A DNA stretch of 64,000 nucleotides from the NCBI RefSeq assembly GCF_008974285.1, contig NZ_BKZV01000003.1, positions 62,001 to 126,000 of the forward strand. The letters run 5' to 3'. This stretch comes from Thermogemmatispora aurantia (GTDB taxonomy: Bacteria > Chloroflexota > Ktedonobacteria > Ktedonobacterales > Ktedonobacteraceae). The notes under the pieces are model-generated. The model did no database searches. It saw only the letters and a list, made by a program, of their open reading frames with translations, and was not told the DNA's origin. Below are positions 1 through 7,896 of the stretch, piece by piece (within the stretch, counting starts at the first letter, position 1; each line of letters starts with the position of its first letter). The translations under genes were made by a program, and so were the position numbers.

Positions 1-428
1 AAGCGTCCTGTCTGGAAGCAGTCGAGGACACAGATAATGGCCCGTGCCGGGCTGCGCCCGAGCAGCTGCAGCAGGGTTGTGGCTAGCTGCAGACCGCTGG
101 CGGGTTGCTGATAGAACGTATCTGCCAGCGCGAGGTAACCTTCAGCCCGCCCTTCATCGAGGAAAGCATGCCCGGCGAAGTAGAGGAAGAGCGTATCATC
201 GGGACCTGCAGCCTGCAGGCAGAGCTGCGCGAGCCACTGCTCGATAGACTGCCGCGTGGCTTGCGCCCCAAGCAGAAGTTGCACATCAGAGGAACTCCAG
301 CGTCCTCCCCGGCTATTCACCAGCCAGTGCGCAATGGCCCTGGCATCTGTCTCGGCGTAGCGAAGTGGTCGAAAACTGCTATCCTGGTACTGATTAATGC
401 CGATCAGAAGGCCCAGGCGTCTGCCCAT
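1..428 (-). CDS. Caspase-like (peptidase C14) protein, N-terminal part, cut by window edge
   Basis: The reverse strand reads from an ATG at 428 without a stop to the window edge, giving 142 visible residues. AAGGAG lies 6-7 bases upstream of the ATG. The N-terminus (GLLIGINQYQ) followed by an ETDA segment matches the first strand and loop of the caspase/metacaspase p20 fold. FLYFAGHAF holds the expected catalytic His and IICVLDCFQTG the catalytic Cys, with the normal spacing between them. By family, such proteins are cysteine proteases cleaving after basic residues (metacaspase type) or act as signalling scaffolds. The rest of the protein, where bacterial members often carry sensor or repeat domains, lies outside the window, so the exact subtype is open. 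It is divergent from coaE. Confidence 0.8.
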   Translation of the reverse strand, partial: MGRRLGLLIGINQYQDSSFRPLRYAETDARAIAHWLVNSRGGRWSSSDVQLLLGAQATRQSIEQWLAQLCLQAAGPDDTLFLYFAGHAFLDEGRAEGYLALADTFYQQPASGLQLATTLLQLLGRSPARAIICVLDCFQTGR

Positions 429-465
429 GCACGCTCCTTACTGCGATAGCAAAGATTGCGGAGTT

Positions 466-495
466 ATTGTACGATAAAATTCGCCAGCCTGGAAA
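466..495 (-). promoter_or_regulatory. Probable sigma-70-type promoter of the caspase-like gene
   Basis: On the minus strand TTTCCA (495-490) and TACAAT (471-466) are separated by 18 bases. Transcription would start about 30 bases upstream of the ATG at 428. The -10 match is 5/6 and the -35 match is modest. Confidence 0.45.
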
Positions 496-672
496 GAAAT
501 GGTGTACGTCGGTACTTTTGGCAGGGTGAAAGCAAGGGCTGGGCCGGGCGGGGCGATGAGAGGCCAGGCCAGGGCGGGAGGTTGACCAGCTCTCTCGCCG
601 TCGAACTGCAAACAACCTGGCAGACGCCTGCTTGCCCCGATTATCTTGTTGTGAGAGGAGCATTGTTCACCG

Positions 673-1281
673 ATGCCTCGTGTCATTGGCCTGACAGGCA
701 ATATCGCCTGCGGAAAAACAACCGTGGGCAAGATGTTGTTGGAACTGGGAGCAGAGCGCTACATCGATGCTGACGCCCTGGTCCACTCGCTCTACGAGCC
801 GGGCCAGCCGATTACAGCCAGGGTTGCTCAAGTTTTTGGTCCCTCCGTTTTGACCCCGGAGGGGCGAGTTGATCGTCAAGCCCTTGGCCAGATCGTCTTC
901 CGTGATCCCGAGGCGCTGCGCCGGCTAGAAGCCCTTGTCCATCCCGCGGTGGGGGCAGCCATTCTGGAGGAGCTGAGCCGGGTCAGCCCTTCCGGCATCG
1001 CAGTGATCGACGCCGTCAAGCTGCTGGAAGGCGGGCAGGCCGCTCTCTGCCAGAGCAAATGGCTGGTGATTTGTTCGCCCGAGCAGGAACTCCGTCGCCT
1101 GATAGAGCGCAGTCATCTCAACGAGCAGGAGGCTCTGGCACGCCTGCGCGCTCAACCTTCGGTCGAGCAGCGTCTTCCGCTAGTCGATGAGGTAATCGAT
1201 AACAGTGGCTCTCTGGAGGAGACCCGTCAGCAGGTTGCCAGAGCCTTCGCTCGCTTCTGTCAGCGCTTTCCCCCTTCCTGA
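673..1281 (+). CDS. coaE: Dephospho-CoA kinase
   Basis: The gene encodes 202 residues, the usual length of CoaE, which phosphorylates the 3'-hydroxyl of dephospho-CoA with ATP in the last step of coenzyme A synthesis in the cytosol. The N-terminus carries the P-loop GLTGNIACGKTTV at about residues 6-18, with Ala where Gly is commoner. IDADALVHSLYEPG follows, matching the conserved D-x-D/A segment of the family. LVHPAVG at about residue 95 matches the CoaE LxHPxV motif. The ATG at 673 is preceded by AGGAG, but about 12 bases away, so initiation may be moderate. It stands alone between divergent and convergent neighbours; a GC-rich hairpin follows at 1313-1331. Confidence 0.92.
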   Translation: MPRVIGLTGNIACGKTTVGKMLLELGAERYIDADALVHSLYEPGQPITARVAQVFGPSVLTPEGRVDRQALGQIVFRDPEALRRLEALVHPAVGAAILEELSRVSPSGIAVIDAVKLLEGGQAALCQSKWLVICSPEQELRRLIERSHLNEQEALARLRAQPSVEQRLPLVDEVIDNSGSLEETRQQVARAFARFCQRFPPS

Positions 1282-1312
1282 GCACGCGCTCGCTGAGAAG
1301 CGAGGAAATAGA

Positions 1313-1331
1313 GCCGGCCTTCTTGGCCGGC
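1313..1331 (+). terminator. GC hairpin after coaE
   Basis: A 7-bp stem (GCCGGCC, loop TTCTT, GGCCGGC) lies 30 bases after the coaE stop. No T-run follows, so termination is only plausible. Confidence 0.35.
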
Positions 1332-1510
1332 CCACCCTCTGGCCAGTCAGTCTGCGTCCCTGGTCCCGGGTCTTCCGCTGCTACCTTGCCTGGCGATCCT
1401 ACCCGGCCAGGCAACAACGGCCACCTTTGATCGGAACCCTGCAATGTGGGCTGCCTGGCGCATAGCCAGGAACCGCCCTGCCCTCCCAGGGTCTGCGCGC
1501 CTTGTCTCGC

Positions 1511-1693
1511 CTAGAATTCCTTATGCTGGTTCTCTAGCTTTCGGTGAAGCTCTTCGATGCGCTCGATCACTTCATCGAGGGTCCGAAGCCCCAGCTCTTC
1601 CATGTCATCGCGAATAGTCTCCAGAATTTCTAGCATTTCAAGGTCGTCGTACTCTTCAGGATCAAACTCTTCCTCTTCGAGATCATCAGTCAT
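1511..1693 (-). CDS. Small highly acidic protein of unknown function
   Basis: This 60-residue protein is dominated by Asp and Glu; the first 30 residues read almost continuously as an acidic patch (EEEEFDPEEYDDLE). A predicted amphipathic helix with Lys and His at the end follows. AAGGGAG sits 8 bases upstream of the ATG at 1693, which together with the clean stop argues that it is a real gene. I recognise no family. A protein with such charge could act as a small adaptor or a DNA-mimicking or RNA-polymerase-binding factor, but that is speculation. It follows the PD40 lipoprotein gene on the same strand after about 60 bases and could be co-transcribed with it. Confidence 0.65.
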   Translation of the reverse strand: MTDDLEEEEFDPEEYDDLEMLEILETIRDDMEELGLRTLDEVIERIEELHRKLENQHKEF

Positions 1694-1756
1694 GGTTGTA
1701 CTCCCTTCTGAGATTGCGGCTCTGGCTGAGCCGGCGGCAGCTGAGCCACTTGCCCA

Positions 1757-3112
1757 TTATAGCAATGGGGCCTGGAAGAGAAAAGAGACAGCGCTATCTT
1801 GATAGCTCCAGCCGACCTGAGTGATAGGACCGTTTGTCAGCAGACGGGGAGCCGTGAGTGGCTGACCCTGGGCATTCAGCGTCAGCAGGTAGAGGCCGTT
1901 GCCTTCGTGAAGCAGGCTATTTCCCTGCCACCACAGCCGTCCACGCGTCAGGAAGACAAAGCTCCGGCTATCACTCCCCCAGAGGCTATTGGGCATAGGC
2001 TCTAACAATGCGCCCACTGCTGGTAGCTGGCTGCTGGCTGGGCTGAGCGGCCCCAATGGGGTCCGATCACTCAGGAGTAGCTGCTCTCTCCCTGTCTGGA
2101 CATCGACCAGCCACAGTGTATGGCGCCCATCGAGCAGCAAGAAGCGCCCGTCAGGCGACCAGAAGGGGACGCTATCGATCTCTGCGCGGATGCTCAGGCG
2201 AATGCTCCCGTCCAGGTTGACGATAAGATAGTGGCCATCGGCTGTCAGAGCCAGCACCTGCTGCCCGCTGCTCGACCAGGCAAACTGTTGGCAACTGCAG
2301 GTGAGCAGCGGGCGCGTCTCGCCCGTTGGCCGCTGCAGGAGCAGAGCAATCTGCTTCGCCGAGCCGTTTGGGGCCGTTGAGACCGCGTAGAGAAAAGACG
2401 GCTGTGTCTGGTGCGGCTGCCAGAGAACCCGCTCCAGGGTGGCTGGCAGCGGGTGACCGGTCGGAAGTCCAGGTGTGAGCCAGCGCTGCTCGGGGCCACT
2501 GGCGTTGAAGGTGAAAAGACCGTCTTGATCAACCCCCAGAATGTCCTCATCCCCGTTGCTGAGCGAGGGGATGGCCAGGCTGGCCGGCAACGTGCGTGTA
2601 GCAATGCCGCCTGGCTGGTCGTTTTGGGCAAGCTCCCAACGCAGCTGAGAAGTGCTTCCTCCGAGAGTGAGACGATAGAGAAGACGGCTGCCCGTGGGGT
2701 CCCACCAGGCATCGCTGATGCGCACAGCGGCGCTGGAGAAGAAGATTGGGATAGGCGAGCCGCCGTCAACGCCAACGGTATTCAGCCCGGCAGGCGCGTC
2801 GGTCACCAGCCCGGTCAGGGGATCTGGCTTGAGACGGCGCCCCGCCGTGCTCTGCGCGTAATCGCTATCCAGCGTGCGGAACACCAGCAGATGGTGATCG
2901 GGCGACCAGCCTATTCCCACCACCGGGGGGGTATTGTCAGCTACTTCATAGGCGCCGCTGCCATCGGGGTAGATGGTCCACAGCTGACCATCGCGCACAA
3001 AAGCTATTTTGGCTGTGCCGCTGTAGCCCGGGCTGCAGGCGCTTGGTCCCAGCGCGAGCACGATCCAGCTCAGCAGGACCAGAGTCATGATATGCCGCCT
3101 GCTGCAATTCAT
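1757..3112 (-). CDS. Secreted lipoprotein with TolB-like PD40 beta-propeller
   Basis: From the ATG at 3112 the product has 451 residues. It opens with a charged n-region (MNCSRRH), a hydrophobic core and GPSACS, suggesting a signal peptide with a lipoprotein-type Cys, although the -3 residue is Pro rather than Leu. The mature part contains repeated propeller strands typical of PD40/TolB repeats, such as IAFVRDGQLWTIYPDG, GIGWSPDHHLLVF and SVPFWSPDGRFLLLDG. This suggests a six- or seven-bladed scaffold outside the membrane, probably binding a protein or polysaccharide. No catalytic motif is visible. An alternative start at 3088 has a better-spaced AGGCGG but loses the positive n-region. The longer reading up to 3310 lacks signal-peptide logic. 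Substrate unknown. Confidence 0.75.
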   Translation of the reverse strand: MNCSRRHIMTLVLLSWIVLALGPSACSPGYSGTAKIAFVRDGQLWTIYPDGSGAYEVADNTPPVVGIGWSPDHHLLVFRTLDSDYAQSTAGRRLKPDPLTGLVTDAPAGLNTVGVDGGSPIPIFFSSAAVRISDAWWDPTGSRLLYRLTLGGSTSQLRWELAQNDQPGGIATRTLPASLAIPSLSNGDEDILGVDQDGLFTFNASGPEQRWLTPGLPTGHPLPATLERVLWQPHQTQPSFLYAVSTAPNGSAKQIALLLQRPTGETRPLLTCSCQQFAWSSSGQQVLALTADGHYLIVNLDGSIRLSIRAEIDSVPFWSPDGRFLLLDGRHTLWLVDVQTGREQLLLSDRTPLGPLSPASSQLPAVGALLEPMPNSLWGSDSRSFVFLTRGRLWWQGNSLLHEGNGLYLLTLNAQGQPLTAPRLLTNGPITQVGWSYQDSAVSFLFQAPLL

Positions 3113-3263
3113 GCTCCAAAGTATAGCGCTCCCTCCTTTGCTCGTCAACCTTGCCTGCGGACCGACACAGGAGGCGTCTGGCTTTTCCTCCTCCTCCCGC
3201 TCATGAAAGACGAACCTTGTATCCCTTTTTGACCCCTGCGCCGTGTTAAGGATGGTGAGTGTG

Positions 3264-3314
3264 ATTTGTGCCAGCAATCGAGGAGAAAAGTAAAGAAGCC
3301 TCACTGGCACAAAT
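3264..3314. repeat. 11-bp perfect inverted repeat in divergent intergenic region
   Basis: ATTTGTGCCAG at 3264-3274 is repeated in inverse at 3304-3314. The 29-base loop contains a further GAGG/CCTC pair. It lies between the divergent lipoprotein and GlsB-type genes, where either an operator or an RNA hairpin in the leader is possible. Confidence 0.5.
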
Positions 3315-3370
3315 GATCATTCAATCATAGTCAGTCTTCTTTTGGTCTACTCGAAGGAGGGACGCCTATC

Positions 3371-3673
3371 ATGACAGCAGCTTCACTTGTGCTCGCTGCC
3401 ACGTTGAATCCTGGTGGCATCATTGCCTGGCTCATCATTGGCCTGATCGCAGGAGCGCTGGCCGGCTTTCTGGTCAAGGGTGGCGGCTTTGGCATCGTTG
3501 GAGATATCATCGTTGGTCTCATCGGGGCCTTCCTTGGTGGTCTTATCATGGATCTGCTGGTACCGGGAGCCAGCTTCGGTTTCTGGGGTAGCCTGGTCGT
3601 GGCTCTGATCGGAGCCTGTATCCTGATCTTTCTCCTGCGCCTCTTCTCGCGCGGGCGCGGCAGCACCGTCTAA
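3371..3673 (+). CDS. GlsB/YeaQ/YmgE (transglycosylase-associated) family membrane protein
   Basis: This 100-residue integral membrane protein has three hydrophobic helices. Glycine-rich turns match the family: GGIIAWLIIGLIAGALAG, then GGFGIVGDIIVGLIGAFLGG, then a last helix ending in the basic tail FSRGRGSTV. The family is common and linked to stress in several bacteria, but its biochemical role is unknown; the transglycosylase label is historical. AAGGAGGG upstream of the ATG at 3371 fixes the start. It is a monocistronic gene convergent with the esterase; two nested inverted repeats downstream may end both transcripts. Confidence 0.88.
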   Translation: MTAASLVLAATLNPGGIIAWLIIGLIAGALAGFLVKGGGFGIVGDIIVGLIGAFLGGLIMDLLVPGASFGFWGSLVVALIGACILIFLLRLFSRGRGSTV

Positions 3674-3705
3674 GCGGGTGGTTCAAGCTGAACCTGGATG
3701 CAGGC

Positions 3706-3851
3706 AGACAGGCAGACTTCGCATACCTGCACGCCAACGAGCGAGTCTGTCTGTCTATCCGCCTGGTCTAATGGCAGGCAGGCTCACGAACGTGGGGGCA
3801 CCTTCCTCTAGCTTGCCATCAAGTCGGGGGGAGCCTCGCTCGTGAGCCTGC
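3706..3851. terminator. Two inverted repeats between convergent genes, likely bidirectional terminator region
   Basis: An imperfect inverted repeat (AGACAGGCAGAC... with GCGAGTCTGTCTGTCT, about 3706-3757) is followed by a perfect 12-bp inverted repeat GCAGGCTCACGA / TCGTGAGCCTGC (3778-3789 and 3840-3851). No long T-run is present. Position between the ends of two convergent genes suggests transcript termination or mRNA end protection. Confidence 0.45.
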
Positions 3852-3903
3852 TCCCTCGTTGATATGATGACTATTGGAGCGTGAGCGATCCCTGCCTGCC
3901 CTC

Positions 3904-4929
3904 TCAGGCCCCAGCCAGCGGGTGAGCCGCGAAGAACTGCCAGATCACCGCTGTTGCGCTGAGGGTATGGGTCGTCTTCCCAAGATAGGGTACAGGGATC
4001 AGCGAGCCGGGCCAGGTATGGCCACCGCCAGCCACCCGGTAGTGGACCACCAGGCCAGGTGCCGTGCAGCGGGACCATTCTTCACCAGTGATATCGCCTC
4101 GGGCCAGAAAGACGTCTGGGCCTTTTTGACAACCATCGCGCTTGGCCCAATCCTCCAGCCATTGTGGAATAGGAGGCAGGCCCACGCTCGCTTTTCCCTC
4201 GTAAGGAACGATGAAATCGCCTGTCCCATGAATCTCCAGAATGGGAACACTACGCTGAGGGTGACAGCCCCCAGGAATAGGGTAGAAAGCACCCGAAACC
4301 GGCGCAAAGGCTGCAATCTGCGTCGAGAGACGACAGGCCAGCAGGGCCGTCAGCCCTCCCCCATTCGAGAGACCTGTGGCGAAGATTCGCCGCAGATCGA
4401 TGCACCAGTGCGTTTCCAACGTCTGCAGCAGATCACTTGTGAAGCGCACGTCATCGACGTGCGTGGGATGAGGGCCATAGGCGTTCCAACCAGTCTTGCC
4501 GTCGGGGGCCAGAACGCCATCGGGATAGACCACAAAGAAATCTTCGCGGTCTGCCAGCGCAGAAAAACCCGTATAGGTCTCCTGCTGCTTGCCACTGCTG
4601 CCATGACCATGAAAGTTGAGCACGAGAGGCAGGGGCAGATCCGGCTGGTAGCCCGAGGGAATATGCAGACGGTAGCTGCGGGTTACCCCACCTGACAGCA
4701 GCGTCTCCACCAGCGTGGTACCGCGGGCGACGGCAGGTTGTCCACAGCCTTGACTCTTCTGACTCGTCACTGCCGGTGTCGGGGACATCTGGCCGCTATC
4801 TCCACTCTGGAGGCTGGTGCTCCCCCCAGGGCTGCCTGAAGCAGTGCCCCCACGGCAGCCACTCAGCAACACCACCAGGAGGAAGACCACCCATGCCACA
4901 CGATCGCCACTCCAACGTGCCTGTCGCAT
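3904..4929 (-). CDS. Secreted esterase, PHB depolymerase / LpqC family (CE1-like)
   Basis: The product has 341 residues from the ATG at 4929, chosen because AAGGAG lies 8 bases upstream and it starts a proper lipoprotein signal (hydrophobic core, then LLSGCRGG with the lipobox Cys). The mature enzyme is an alpha/beta hydrolase. LVLNFHGHGSSG forms the oxyanion strand, GLSNGG carries the nucleophile Ser, HGTGDFIVPY the Asp and GGGHTWPGS the His, in the order and spacing of poly(3-hydroxybutyrate) depolymerase, feruloyl esterase and LpqC proteins. It probably hydrolyses polyester or feruloyl/acetyl esters outside the cell. Given the GH3/GH43 genes in this window, a role in hemicellulose side-chain removal is possible but unproven. 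Confidence 0.85.
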   Translation of the reverse strand: MRQARWSGDRVAWVVFLLVVLLSGCRGGTASGSPGGSTSLQSGDSGQMSPTPAVTSQKSQGCGQPAVARGTTLVETLLSGGVTRSYRLHIPSGYQPDLPLPLVLNFHGHGSSGKQQETYTGFSALADREDFFVVYPDGVLAPDGKTGWNAYGPHPTHVDDVRFTSDLLQTLETHWCIDLRRIFATGLSNGGGLTALLACRLSTQIAAFAPVSGAFYPIPGGCHPQRSVPILEIHGTGDFIVPYEGKASVGLPPIPQWLEDWAKRDGCQKGPDVFLARGDITGEEWSRCTAPGLVVHYRVAGGGHTWPGSLIPVPYLGKTTHTLSATAVIWQFFAAHPLAGA

Positions 4930-5287
4930 AAGCGTTGCTCCTTCAGAGGTAATGATGAATGATCGGAGAAGGCTGTTCTCTGGCGATCCTTCCTTTGGAG
5001 AAGACGCTCCAGGCGGCCCCATCTGGTGGATGGGCCTTAAGCCTGTTGACTCCTGGGCGTTCTCTCGCTCTCGGTTAGGTGGGCTGGTGCCAGTCTCTTC
5101 CGCTCGCTCCTTCCTCCTTCCCCTTGCCTGTTAGCAGGAAAGCAAGCAAAGAATTATAATAAAGGGAAGCGTCAAGCAGGGAGAGATCTCTCCCTGCTCC
5201 CTCTGGAGGAACGGGAGCTGTACCCCGGCACTGGTCAGCCGGCCCCCGGGGGACCGTACCTGTGCCAGGCGCAGATCAAGGGGCATC

Positions 5288-7168
5288 GTGACCATGAGAG
5301 AGCAACGTCATCCAGGTGATCACTTTCCACCTTTGCTGGAGCGACCACAGCGGAGCTGGCAACGCCTGCTGGTAGATACCCTGCTGGCATTTTTTGCTGC
5401 TGCTCTGGTCACCGCTGTGATCTATACCTTTGCGCTCTACCCGCGCATTCCCAACATTTCGCTGCTCTATCTCCTCGTGGTGCTGGCGCTGGCCAGCACA
5501 CGCGGTCTCTATGCGGCGGTGCTGACTTCCGTCCTGGCCTTCCTTTTTTTTGACTACTTTCTGGTTCAGCCGCTCTACAGCCTGACCGTCAACCGTTTCG
5601 AGGAATGGCTCGCCCTCTTCGTCTTTCTCACTGCGGCAATCATCACTGGACAGATGACCAACGCGCTGCGCAGGCAGGCGGATGAGGCTCGGCGGCGCGA
5701 GCGGGAGACTCGCATTCTCTATGATCTGGTGCGAGCTGCCAACCACGAGGAGGACTTCCAGCACCAGCTGGCCATCGTGACGCAGGCCGTGGTCCAGGTC
5801 TTTGCCCCCTGGGGGGTCTGCGACTGCGTACTACTGCTGCCCGATGAGCAGAGCAGGTTGGAAGTGCTTGCAAGTGCGCGGACGCCCCGGGAGCGCTTTC
5901 GGCTCTCGTCGGACGAGCAGGCCACTGCTGCCTGGGTCATGGCTAATGGCCAGGCCGCCGAGCTACATGATGTCCCTCTGGAAGGGCATGGCCCCTATGG
6001 GCGGGGCCTGCGTGCGACCCTGCAGAGTTCCCTGCGTGGCTGGGGCCGGCGCCGCTACGCCCGGTTGCTACCGCTCAAGACGGGCGAGCGCGTTCTGGGC
6101 GTGCTTCTGCTCCTCATGGAAGAAACTGAGTGGCCACACCTGGGCAAAGCCCGCGCCCGGCAGCCGCGCCTCAATGGAACCTCGGCGGTCCTGGAGGGAC
6201 CGTTCTTCTCGGCTTTTCTTGACCAGGCTGCGGCCATCATCGAGCGCGCTCGTCTCAGGCGGGAGGGCCTGCAGCTAGAGCTGCTGCGCCAGACTGATGC
6301 GCTGCGCACCGCGCTGCTCTCTTCCGTCTCGCATGACCTGCGCACTCCTCTGGCCTCCATCAAAGCGGCAGCCAGCAGCCTTCTGCAGGAAGACATTGTT
6401 TGGGACGAGGAGAGTCGGCGCAGCTTTGCCCTTACCATCGAGCGTGAGGCCGATCGCCTCAACCGCCTCGTCGAGAATCTGCTCGACATGTCGCGCATCG
6501 AGGGCGGCGCCCTCAAGCCTGAGAAGGAATGGTATCCTCTGGATGAATTGATCCACGATGTCCTGCTGCAACTGCAGCCGCTGCTGCAGCAGCGGCAGGT
6601 GCACGTTGACCTGGAGGAGGACCTGCCGCCCGTGCCGGTCGACTATCTGCAGCTCAGTCAGGTGCTCACAAACCTGATCGAAAACGCTGTGCGCCATACT
6701 CCTGCCACCAGTCCAATCGAGATCGCCGCCAGATGGTGCAATGGACATGTGCAGGTCAGTGTTGCCGATCGCGGGCCAGGCATACCTCCCGCTGATCTGG
6801 AGCGCATCTTCGATAAGTTCTATCGCGTGAGGCGTGCAGGAAGTCCAGGTAGCGGGAGCGGGCGCGCCGGGGGCACCGGGCTTGGGCTGGCTGTCTGTAA
6901 GGGCCTGATCGAGGCCCATGGGGGACATATCTGGGCCGAGAACCGTCGAGGGGGGGGCGCCGTCTTCCACTTTACCTTACCGCTCAGCGATCACGAGAGC
7001 CAAACTGCGGGAGAGCAAGCTGAAGCACCTGCCGCTGCGCCGGGAGCGACCACACCAACAACCTTGCCTATCCAAACGCCTGCCTCGAGCGAAGAGGCCG
7101 CGGAATCGAGCAATCTGGCTCAGGTTGGTAAGAGAGAGCAGAGGGAGGAGGAGCAACCGCTCTCATGA
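5288..7168 (+). CDS. KdpD-like sensor histidine kinase (DUF4118-GAF-HisKA-HATPase)
   Basis: A 626-residue membrane kinase. Residues about 20-120 form the four-helix DUF4118 membrane domain of KdpD. A GAF-like segment covers about 140-320. HisKA has the phospho-acceptor His349 in SHDLRTPLASI. The catalytic domain shows N-box NLIENAVRH, G1 DRGPGIP and G2 GTGLGLAV. The N-terminal cytosolic KdpD/Usp sensor of E. coli KdpD is absent. The tail after residue 570 is Pro/Ala/Thr-rich. The start is GTG 5288 or ATG 5294; AAGGGG lies 4 or 10 bases upstream. The stop overlaps the next start (ATGA), so kinase and regulator are translationally coupled. No kdpFABC genes are nearby, so K+ control is not established. 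Confidence 0.9.
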   Translation: MTMREQRHPGDHFPPLLERPQRSWQRLLVDTLLAFFAAALVTAVIYTFALYPRIPNISLLYLLVVLALASTRGLYAAVLTSVLAFLFFDYFLVQPLYSLTVNRFEEWLALFVFLTAAIITGQMTNALRRQADEARRRERETRILYDLVRAANHEEDFQHQLAIVTQAVVQVFAPWGVCDCVLLLPDEQSRLEVLASARTPRERFRLSSDEQATAAWVMANGQAAELHDVPLEGHGPYGRGLRATLQSSLRGWGRRRYARLLPLKTGERVLGVLLLLMEETEWPHLGKARARQPRLNGTSAVLEGPFFSAFLDQAAAIIERARLRREGLQLELLRQTDALRTALLSSVSHDLRTPLASIKAAASSLLQEDIVWDEESRRSFALTIEREADRLNRLVENLLDMSRIEGGALKPEKEWYPLDELIHDVLLQLQPLLQQRQVHVDLEEDLPPVPVDYLQLSQVLTNLIENAVRHTPATSPIEIAARWCNGHVQVSVADRGPGIPPADLERIFDKFYRVRRAGSPGSGSGRAGGTGLGLAVCKGLIEAHGGHIWAENRRGGGAVFHFTLPLSDHESQTAGEQAEAPAAAPGATTPTTLPIQTPASSEEAAESSNLAQVGKREQREEEQPLS

Positions 7169-7896
7169 ATACAGCAGGAGGGGCACGTATCCTGGTTGTC
7201 GACGATGAGATCGAGATCGTCCGGGCACTTCAGCGCAGTCTCAGCGCCTATGGCTATGAGGTCTATGCCGCCAGCAGCGGAGAAGAGGCCCTCGAAGCGC
7301 TTGGCCACTTTCGTCCAGATGTCATGCTGCTGGATCTGGGACTGCCAGGGATCAGCGGGCTGGAGGTCTGTAAGCGCGTGCGGGCTCACTCGAATCTGCC
7401 GATCATCGTCCTCTCGGTCAAAGATAGTGAGCGCGATAAGGTGCTGGCGCTCGATCTGGGAGCTGATGATTACGTCGCCAAGCCTTTTGGCATGAACGAA
7501 GTGCTGGCCCGCATCAGAGTTGCGCTGCGGCACGCGGCACCGCTACAGGGGGGGACAGCTGCCGTCTTCAAGGCTGGCCCGCTCCGCATTGACTTTGCGC
7601 GTCGCCTGGTGCAGCTCAACGGTAAAGAGGTCAAGCTCACCCCGACAGAATACGAGCTACTCAAGGTCCTGGTGCAGAACCGAGGCAAGATCATGACACG
7701 GCAGATGCTCCTGACCCGCGTCTGGGGTAGCGGCTACGGAGGCGAGGCTCACTACTTGCACGTCTACATTGGACAGCTGCGGCGCAAGATCGAACCGGAC
7801 CCGGCTCATCCTCGCTTTATTCTCACCATCTCCGGCGTTGGCTATCGTTTCTCGGCTGAGGAGGAGACAGCAGGCGAAGAAGCCGACGAGGGATGA
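7165..7896 (+). CDS. OmpR/KdpE-family response regulator
   Basis: This 243-residue cytosolic transcription factor has a receiver domain at 1-125. Acidic pocket residues are Asp13/Asp14, the phospho-acceptor Asp57 lies in LLDLGLPG, and the conserved Lys in AKPFG is present. A winged-helix OmpR-type DNA-binding domain covers about 145-235, with TPTEYELLKVL, RQMLLTRVWG and YLHVYIGQLRRKIEP, the last close to the KdpE consensus. The ATG at 7165 overlaps the kinase stop by four bases, so it is the cognate partner. Targets are not visible in the window; direct-repeat boxes of the OmpR/PhoB type occur at the APC permease promoter near 12.3 kb, but no link is shown. Confidence 0.93.
   Translation: MNTAGGARILVVDDEIEIVRALQRSLSAYGYEVYAASSGEEALEALGHFRPDVMLLDLGLPGISGLEVCKRVRAHSNLPIIVLSVKDSERDKVLALDLGADDYVAKPFGMNEVLARIRVALRHAAPLQGGTAAVFKAGPLRIDFARRLVQLNGKEVKLTPTEYELLKVLVQNRGKIMTRQMLLTRVWGSGYGGEAHYLHVYIGQLRRKIEPDPAHPRFILTISGVGYRFSAEEETAGEEADEG

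Noticed and set aside
2411-3232. Long plus-strand frame opposite the PD40 lipoprotein
   Set aside because: It is the antisense of a gene with clear propeller repeats and signal peptide; GC-rich codons keep the opposite strand open.
5155-5160. TATAAT before the sensor kinase as its promoter
   Set aside because: ATTATAAT is its own complement, so the box faces both ways, and no -35 at 16-18 bases is found on either strand.
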